A DNA stretch of 64,000 bases. It comes from Desulfocicer vacuolatum DSM 3385. Lineage in GTDB: Bacteria > Desulfobacterota > Desulfobacteria > Desulfobacterales > Desulfobacteraceae. The position numbers were made by a program, and so were the translations under genes. The notes under the pieces are model-generated. The model worked only from the letters and a program-made list of their open reading frames with translations, did no database searches and was not told where the DNA came from. Below, piece by piece: positions 59,683 through 64,000 of the stretch. How positions within the stretch are numbered: position 1 is the stretch's first letter; every line of letters begins with the position of its first letter. The stretch lies in the NCBI RefSeq assembly GCF_900176365.1, contig NZ_FWXY01000013.1, positions 62,001-126,000 of the forward strand. The letters are read 5' to 3'.

Positions 59683-61008
59683 ATGTTTGACAACTTAAGT
59701 GACAAGTTGAATTCGGCGTTCAAGAAGCTCAAAGGTCGCGGGACCCTGACCGAGAAGAATATTGAGGAGGGGTTAAAGCAGGTCCGCATGGCGCTTCTTG
59801 AGGCAGATGTTAATTACAGGGTTGCAAAAAAAGTTATATCCGATATAAAAGAGAGAGCTCTGGGGCAGGAGGTGATGGACAGCCTCACTCCCGGGCAGCA
59901 GGTTATCAAGATTGTGTTTGATGAGTTCACCCGGATGATGGGGGATTCACACAAGGGGCTTAATCTTGAAGGTCGTAAGCCTGCTGCTGTCATGCTTGTG
60001 GGACTACAGGGGTCGGGTAAAACCACCACTGCCGGTAAGCTTGGGCTTTATCTTAGAAAAAAGGGTAAAAAACCTTTTCTTGTGCCTGTGGATGTATACA
60101 GACCCGCTGCCATCGATCAATTGAAAAAAATTGGTAAACAGCTGGATCTTCCCGTGTTTCCCTCAACCACGGATATGGAGCCCCTTGCCATTTGCGAACA
60201 GGCCGTTGCCATGGGCAGGGAAAAAGGGTATGATACCCTTATTCTGGATACTGCCGGACGGCTTCATGTGGATGAGGCCCTCATGGCGGAACTTCAAGGG
60301 ATAAGAAAAGGGGTTCATCCGTCGGAAATTCTGTTGGTGGCAGATGCCATGACTGGTCAGGATGCCGTTAATATTGCCGGTTCCTTTGATGAAACCGTGG
60401 GATTGGACGGTATTGTTTTAACCAAAATGGATGGGGATGCCAGGGGCGGTGCGGCACTTTCCATCAAGGCGGTGACAGGAAAACCGCTGAAATTCATCGG
60501 TATGGGTGAAAAATCAACAGACCTGGAACCCTTTCATCCCGAGCGAATGGCGTCACGGATTCTGGGCATGGGAGATACACTTTCTTTCATTGAAAAGGCC
60601 CAGGAAGCTGTGGATATCAAGGGTGCCGAGGCCCTTGAAAAAAAGTTGAGAAAAAATCAGTTTACCCTGGAAGATTTCCGGGATCAGATGGCTTCTGTTA
60701 AAAAAATGGGTTCCATCAAAGATCTCATTGGTATGCTTCCCGGTGTGAATACCAAGCAGCTCAAAGATATGAACATTGATGAGCGGGAGTTTGTGAGAAT
60801 TGAAGCTATTATCAATTCCATGACCCCGGATGAACGAAGAAATCATGGCATTATCAAGAGTAGCAGAAAAAAACGAATTGCAAAGGGAAGCGGGGTCACG
60901 GTGCAGGATGTGAACAAGCTTCTCAAAAGTTATACCCAAACAATGAAAATGGTGAAGAAGTTTAATAAAGGCGGCATGCGCTCATTAAAGAACATGCTGC
61001 CGTTTTAA
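59683..61008 (+). CDS. ffh: Signal recognition particle protein Ffh
   Basis: Ffh is the GTPase that binds signal peptides and 4.5S RNA and delivers ribosomes to FtsY. The NG domain carries GLQGSGKTTTAGKLG near residue 107, DTAGRLHVDEALM near residue 190, TKMDGDARGGAALS near residue 247 and FIGMGEKSTDLEPF near residue 270. The methionine-rich M domain (SVKKMGSIKDLIGMLPG, NSMTPDERRN, MRSLKNMLPF) follows to residue 441. It is slightly short but complete. GAGGTG lies 13 bases before ATG 59683. rpsP follows after 15 bases. Confidence 0.95.
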   Translation: MFDNLSDKLNSAFKKLKGRGTLTEKNIEEGLKQVRMALLEADVNYRVAKKVISDIKERALGQEVMDSLTPGQQVIKIVFDEFTRMMGDSHKGLNLEGRKPAAVMLVGLQGSGKTTTAGKLGLYLRKKGKKPFLVPVDVYRPAAIDQLKKIGKQLDLPVFPSTTDMEPLAICEQAVAMGREKGYDTLILDTAGRLHVDEALMAELQGIRKGVHPSEILLVADAMTGQDAVNIAGSFDETVGLDGIVLTKMDGDARGGAALSIKAVTGKPLKFIGMGEKSTDLEPFHPERMASRILGMGDTLSFIEKAQEAVDIKGAEALEKKLRKNQFTLEDFRDQMASVKKMGSIKDLIGMLPGVNTKQLKDMNIDEREFVRIEAIINSMTPDERRNHGIIKSSRKKRIAKGSGVTVQDVNKLLKSYTQTMKMVKKFNKGGMRSLKNMLPF

Positions 61009-61023
61009 GGAGAAAAGAAAGAT

Positions 61024-61278
61024 ATGTCGGTAAAGATTAGATTGGCAAGGCGTGGTGCAAAAAAGAAGCCTTTTTACAGAATTGTGGCAGCAGATTCCGA
61101 GTTTCCCAGAGACGGTAGATTCCTTGAAATGCTTGGAACCTATGATCCCATGGTGGAGCCTGCTGCGGTTACTTTGAAGGAAGATAGAATCAAATACTGG
61201 ATGGGAGAAGGCGCACAGCCCACAACCACCGTAAAAAGCCTGTTGAAAAAACAGGGTTTTGGTTCCAATCCTGCCTGA
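61024..61278 (+). CDS. rpsP: 30S ribosomal protein S16
   Basis: S16 is needed for assembly of the 30S subunit. The 84-residue protein starts [25 protein letters not shown], the standard sequence, with [28 protein letters not shown] in the middle. AAGGAG in the ffh-rpsP gap is the ribosome site. It is part of the ffh-to-rplS cluster. Confidence 0.96.
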   Translation: MSVKIRLARRGAKKKPFYRIVAADSEFPRDGRFLEMLGTYDPMVEPAAVTLKEDRIKYWMGEGAQPTTTVKSLLKKQGFGSNPA

Positions 61279-61331
61279 TAAGTTGTGTGAATCGCCCAAA
61301 TTCTCAACACCCCAATAAAGGAGATGGATTT

Positions 61332-61562
61332 ATGAAGGATCTGATTGAATACATTGCAAAGGCGCTGGTTGATAATCCTGAGGCTGTGGAAGTTTCTGAG
61401 GTAGAGGGGACCAAAACATCTGTTCTGGAGTTGAAGGTGGCAAAAGAGGATTTGGGAAAGGTGATTGGAAAACAGGGCAGATCTGCCCGGGCCATGAGGA
61501 CAATTTTAAGTGCGGCCTCGGCAAAACTCAAAAAACGTACCGTGCTGGAAATTGTGGAGTAA
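61332..61562 (+). CDS. khpA: KH-domain RNA-binding protein KhpA
   Basis: This small KH-domain protein, formerly called YlqC, binds RNA and in other bacteria works with KhpB in control of cell division and sRNA. The 76-residue protein starts at ATG 61332 ([19 protein letters not shown]), eight bases after AAGGAG. The KH loop is [20 protein letters not shown] near residue 43. A longer GTG frame from 61287 is unlikely. Its position between rpsP and rimM is conserved in many bacteria. Confidence 0.93.
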   Translation: MKDLIEYIAKALVDNPEAVEVSEVEGTKTSVLELKVAKEDLGKVIGKQGRSARAMRTILSAASAKLKKRTVLEIVE

Positions 61563-61565
61563 GTA

Positions 61566-62072
61566 ATGGATAAGGCGGATCTGCTGATCATGGGACATGT
61601 TACCGGTGTCCACGGGTTAAAGGGGTATATCAAGGTAAAATCCCATGCAGCGTCCAGCAATACATTTGACAGCGGTGTCCGTATTTTTGTGGGCCCGTCG
61701 GTGTCCCGGGGAAAATGGCATACTATTGTTAAAACAGCTTCCCACAAAAAGGGACTTCGCATGTTGCTGGCGGATGTGGATATCAATGCGGCGCAAACCC
61801 TTGTGGGCATGGATATTTTCATTCCAAGGGCAGATCTGCCGGATCTGGACGATGATACCTATTACTGGAATGATCTCATTGGCATGACAGTCAACGATAT
61901 TAACCAGGGTGTTCTTGGAACCATTGAACATGTCATGGCAACAGGAAGTAATGATGTGTTTGTGGTCACCGGAGGCACCCGGGAAGTGCTGGTGCCTTCC
62001 CTTGCCCATGTGGTGCTTTCTGTGGACCTTGAAAGCCGTACCATGACCGTTGATCTTCCCGAAGGTCTGTGA
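61566..62072 (+). CDS. rimM: Ribosome maturation factor RimM
   Basis: RimM helps 30S head assembly and binds S19. The 168-residue protein has the N-terminal motif MGHVTGVHGLKGYIKVKS and the PRC-barrel part YYWNDLIGMTVNDINQGVLGTIEHVMATGSNDVFVV near residue 100. It ends IPS-like in VLVPSLAHVVLSVDLESRTMTVDLPEGL. It starts three bases after khpA, and its stop overlaps the trmD start as TGATG. Confidence 0.94.
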   Translation: MDKADLLIMGHVTGVHGLKGYIKVKSHAASSNTFDSGVRIFVGPSVSRGKWHTIVKTASHKKGLRMLLADVDINAAQTLVGMDIFIPRADLPDLDDDTYYWNDLIGMTVNDINQGVLGTIEHVMATGSNDVFVVTGGTREVLVPSLAHVVLSVDLESRTMTVDLPEGL

Positions 62073-62881
62073 TGGTTCTGGATAATAGTGCTGTGAAACA
62101 AGAAAAAAAAACCGGAATTCCCAATGGCATGGGGTTCACTGTATTGACCCTGTTTCCGGAGCTTATTACCTCTTTTTTCAATCACGGTATCATTGGCCGG
62201 GCCATGGAAAAAAAGCTAATTGTCGGAGATACCATTAATATTCGGGACTTTACCCTGGATCGTCACAAGAGTGTGGATGACAAACCCTATGGTGGTGGAT
62301 GCGGTATGGTCATGACACCGGAACCGCTGTTCCGGGCCATTGATGAAGCCAGAAGCAGACGCGGTAATGCACGGGTATTGCTGATGTCTCCCCAGGGGAA
62401 GCCCTTTGATCAAAGTCGAGCCCGGGAGTTTGCCGCCGCCGGTGAAAATCTTATTTTTGTGTGTGGGAGATATGAAGGTATAGATGAGCGTGTCTACCAC
62501 GGTGAGGTGGACGAGGAAATTTCCATCGGCGATTATGTGATGACAGGTGGGGAGCTTGCCGCCATGGTTATTGTGGATGCAGTGACAAGACTTCTCCCCG
62601 GTGTGCTTGGGGGGGAATCTTCAGCCGAGCTGGATTCCTTTGAGAACCATCGCCTGGAGCATGCCCATTACACCCGTCCTTTTGAGTTTGAGGGAATGAC
62701 GGTGCCTGAGGTACTTTTGTCCGGAAATCATGGTGAGATAGAAAAATGGCGTCGCTCTTCTTCTTTGAAGCGAACGTTTATTAAAAGACCTGATCTTTTT
62801 CATAAAGAGACGTTATCAGCAGAGGAAAAAGCGTGTTTAAAAATATGGTGCAGGGAGCTTGAAGCACTTGTCAAAGAATAA
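62072..62881 (+). CDS. trmD: tRNA (guanine37-N1)-methyltransferase TrmD
   Basis: TrmD methylates G37 of tRNA with SAM and prevents frameshifting. It is a knotted SPOUT enzyme: FTVLTLFPELITSFF, YGGGCGMVMTPEPLFRAI near residue 72, FVCGRYEGIDERV near residue 130 and SIGDYVMTGGELAAMVIVDAVTRLLPGVLG near residue 150. I choose ATG 62072, with GAAGGT five bases upstream and overlap with rimM; this adds about 19 residues before the usual start MGFTVLTLF at 62129. The length is 269. Confidence 0.93.
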   Translation: MVLDNSAVKQEKKTGIPNGMGFTVLTLFPELITSFFNHGIIGRAMEKKLIVGDTINIRDFTLDRHKSVDDKPYGGGCGMVMTPEPLFRAIDEARSRRGNARVLLMSPQGKPFDQSRAREFAAAGENLIFVCGRYEGIDERVYHGEVDEEISIGDYVMTGGELAAMVIVDAVTRLLPGVLGGESSAELDSFENHRLEHAHYTRPFEFEGMTVPEVLLSGNHGEIEKWRRSSSLKRTFIKRPDLFHKETLSAEEKACLKIWCRELEALVKE

Positions 62882-63446
62882 TCTATATCTGGCACTGATT
62901 CATTATCCGGTATCCAATAAAAAAGGTAATACCATTGCCTCGGCCCTGACCACCATTGATATGCATGACATTGCAAGGGCCGCCATTACCTTTGGGGTCA
63001 GGGGTTTTTATGTGGTGACGCCGCTGATGGACCAGCAGGTACTGGCCCACGAAGTCATTGCTCACTGGACCGAGGGGATGGGGGGTGTTTTAAATCCCTT
63101 TCGGAAACAGGCCCTGGAATTAATTCGGGTGGTTTCAACCTTTGAAGATGCTGTGGAAGAGATTAAAAATGAGCGTCGTGCCCAGGTGGTAACCATTGCC
63201 ACCACGGCAGCTTCCCATGAAAATGCCGTAACTATCAAGCAAATGGCCCACCGGCTTGAAAGTGATGCATCCCATGTCATTGCCTTTGGTACTGCCTGGG
63301 GAATGTCATTGGAGTTCATAGAAAATTGTGATTTTGTCATGGAGCCGGTGCAGGGTATCAATGGCTATAATCATCTTTCGGTGCGATCTGCGGTTTCCAT
63401 TATTCTGGATCGGATCTGCCATGATAGACAATGTCTGGGTTCATAA
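62868..63446 (+). CDS. SPOUT-family RNA methyltransferase (TM1570-like)
   Basis: This is a small SPOUT methylase of the family represented by Thermotoga TM1570 (Methyltrn_RNA_4), which commonly follows trmD. It starts LYLALIHYPVSNKKGNTIASALTTIDMHDIARAAITFGV, and the SAM-knot region is VIAFGTAWGMSLEFIENCDFVMEPVQGINGYNHLSVRSAVSIILDRI near residue 135. TTG 62868 lies about ten bases after AGGGAG; TTG 62859 is possible. Either start overlaps the end of trmD, so the two are coupled. The RNA target is not known to me. Confidence 0.82.
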   Translation: MSKNNLYLALIHYPVSNKKGNTIASALTTIDMHDIARAAITFGVRGFYVVTPLMDQQVLAHEVIAHWTEGMGGVLNPFRKQALELIRVVSTFEDAVEEIKNERRAQVVTIATTAASHENAVTIKQMAHRLESDASHVIAFGTAWGMSLEFIENCDFVMEPVQGINGYNHLSVRSAVSIILDRICHDRQCLGS

Positions 63447-63464
63447 GAGCCTGGATGAATACCA

Positions 63465-63624
63465 CGGGCAAACCTTATTTTGATCCGGTTCTGCCCACAA
63501 CAAAGATAGAAACTTTCTCTGGATTTACAGAGAGTTTCATATAACCGCCACGGGCGGACCGTATTCTGACCTTGGTCAGCCCACAACAAAGCTTGAAATA
63601 CGCTCCTGATTTGAGGAGTATTTC
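63465..63624 (-). repeat. R1 hairpin array, locus i (rplS leader)
   Basis: alpha-beta-alpha-beta. Beta units lie at 63509-63538 and 63595-63624, 86 bases apart. The first beta reads GAAACT ... AGTTTC instead of GAAATAC ... GTATTTC, changed on both arms. TATAAAAAAATA follows, and rplS starts 41 bases on. Confidence 0.85.
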
Positions 63625-63665
63625 ATATAAAAAAATAGAAATCGTGTTTGGAGGATAGTTTAAAA

Positions 63666-64000
63666 ATGGATGTATTACAACGTTTGGAAATGGAACAGTT
63701 GCGTCTTGATATGCCTGATTTTAGAGCAGGGGACACCATCAAGGTTCATGCAAAAATAAAAGAGGGCGAGAAGGAACGTATTCAGATATTCCAGGGTGTT
63801 GTTATTAAAAAAACCAAAGGAATGGCCGGTGCCCGTTTCACTGTGAGAAAAATTTCAGGCGGGGTGGGTGTGGAGAGAATTTTCCCTCTGAATTCACCTG
63901 CCATTGATAAAATTGAAGTGGTAACCCGCGGTCGTGTTCGGCGCTCCAAGATTTACTATCTGAGAAATCTGCGGGGCAAGGCTGCCAGAATTAAAGAAAG
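63666..64000 (+). CDS. rplS: 50S ribosomal protein L19 (partial, cut by window end)
   Basis: L19 lies at the 30S-50S interface. The visible 111 residues start [19 protein letters not shown], with [28 protein letters not shown] and [24 protein letters not shown]. Only the last few residues are missing. GGAGG lies 12 bases before ATG 63666. An R1 array separates it from the rest of the cluster. Confidence 0.95.
   Translation, partial: MDVLQRLEMEQLRLDMPDFRAGDTIKVHAKIKEGEKERIQIFQGVVIKKTKGMAGARFTVRKISGGVGVERIFPLNSPAIDKIEVVTRGRVRRSKIYYLRNLRGKAARIKE

Overview
The window reads as a chromosomal segment of a sulfate-reducing deltaproteobacterium of the Desulfobacterales type (inference). The grounds are a pyrrolysine gene pair of the bacterial split-synthetase kind, an in-frame UGA (probable selenocysteine) in a heterodisulfide-reductase-like Fe-S protein, an aldehyde:ferredoxin oxidoreductase, a 2-oxoacid:ferredoxin oxidoreductase operon, TRAP transport and a beta-oxidation set. 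Both UGA and UAG may therefore carry amino-acid meaning in this genome, and stop codons here deserve attention.

Layout. 0.2-2 kb: pylD and pylSc. 2.2-5.5 kb: aldehyde ferredoxin oxidoreductase and a DHH phosphoesterase. 5.7-10.7 kb: a Ugp-type ABC importer (ugpC divergent from ugpB-A-E). 10.9-13.7 kb: a TRAP transporter dctPQM, in which dctQ ends in UAG and dctM continues in the same frame. 14-19.3 kb: GAPDH and a 1431-residue dikinase-like protein. 19.7-22.8 kb: alanine dehydrogenase behind a sigma-54 promoter, next to an ACT-PAS-AAA+ sigma-54 activator. 23.2-25 kb: an acyltransferase coupled to an alpha/alpha-toroid protein. 25.3-30.5 kb: fadN, fadA and, convergent, the probable selenoprotein. 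31-35 kb: HrpA helicase. 36.5-40.4 kb: korDABC and an MFS gene. 40.8-55.5 kb: envelope lipoproteins, PanP-type decarboxylase, RdgB, nitroreductase, B12 radical SAM-TPR protein, AmpG-like MFS, DUF6178 protein, metallo-beta-lactamase-fold hydrolase and an acyl-CoA dehydrogenase. 56.3-59.6 kb: a hypothetical, an Hpt protein, a PP-loop protein and RlmN. 59.7-64 kb: the conserved ffh-rpsP-khpA-rimM-trmD-(SPOUT methylase)-rplS cluster, with rplS cut by the window end.

How the genes work together. FadN, FadA and FadE make a beta-oxidation set. The Fe-S selenoprotein next to fadA is a candidate electron carrier for it. KorDABC and the aldehyde oxidoreductase exchange electrons with ferredoxin. UgpABCE, DctPQM, GAPDH and the dikinase suggest uptake and use of three-carbon phosphates and organic acids.

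The intergenic DNA is unusually rich in structured repeats. R1 is an 86-bp-period array of two alternating hairpins at nine loci, with compensatory base changes, often in the leaders of unrelated genes. R2 is a 55-65 bp palindrome at seven loci. R3 is a 186-bp element containing an 89-nt near-perfect hairpin, in two copies. R4 is a nested hairpin cluster, R5 a GC-rich palindrome in three copies beside R1, and R6 a palindrome flanking ugpC. No tRNA, rRNA, CRISPR array or insertion sequence with a transposase was seen.
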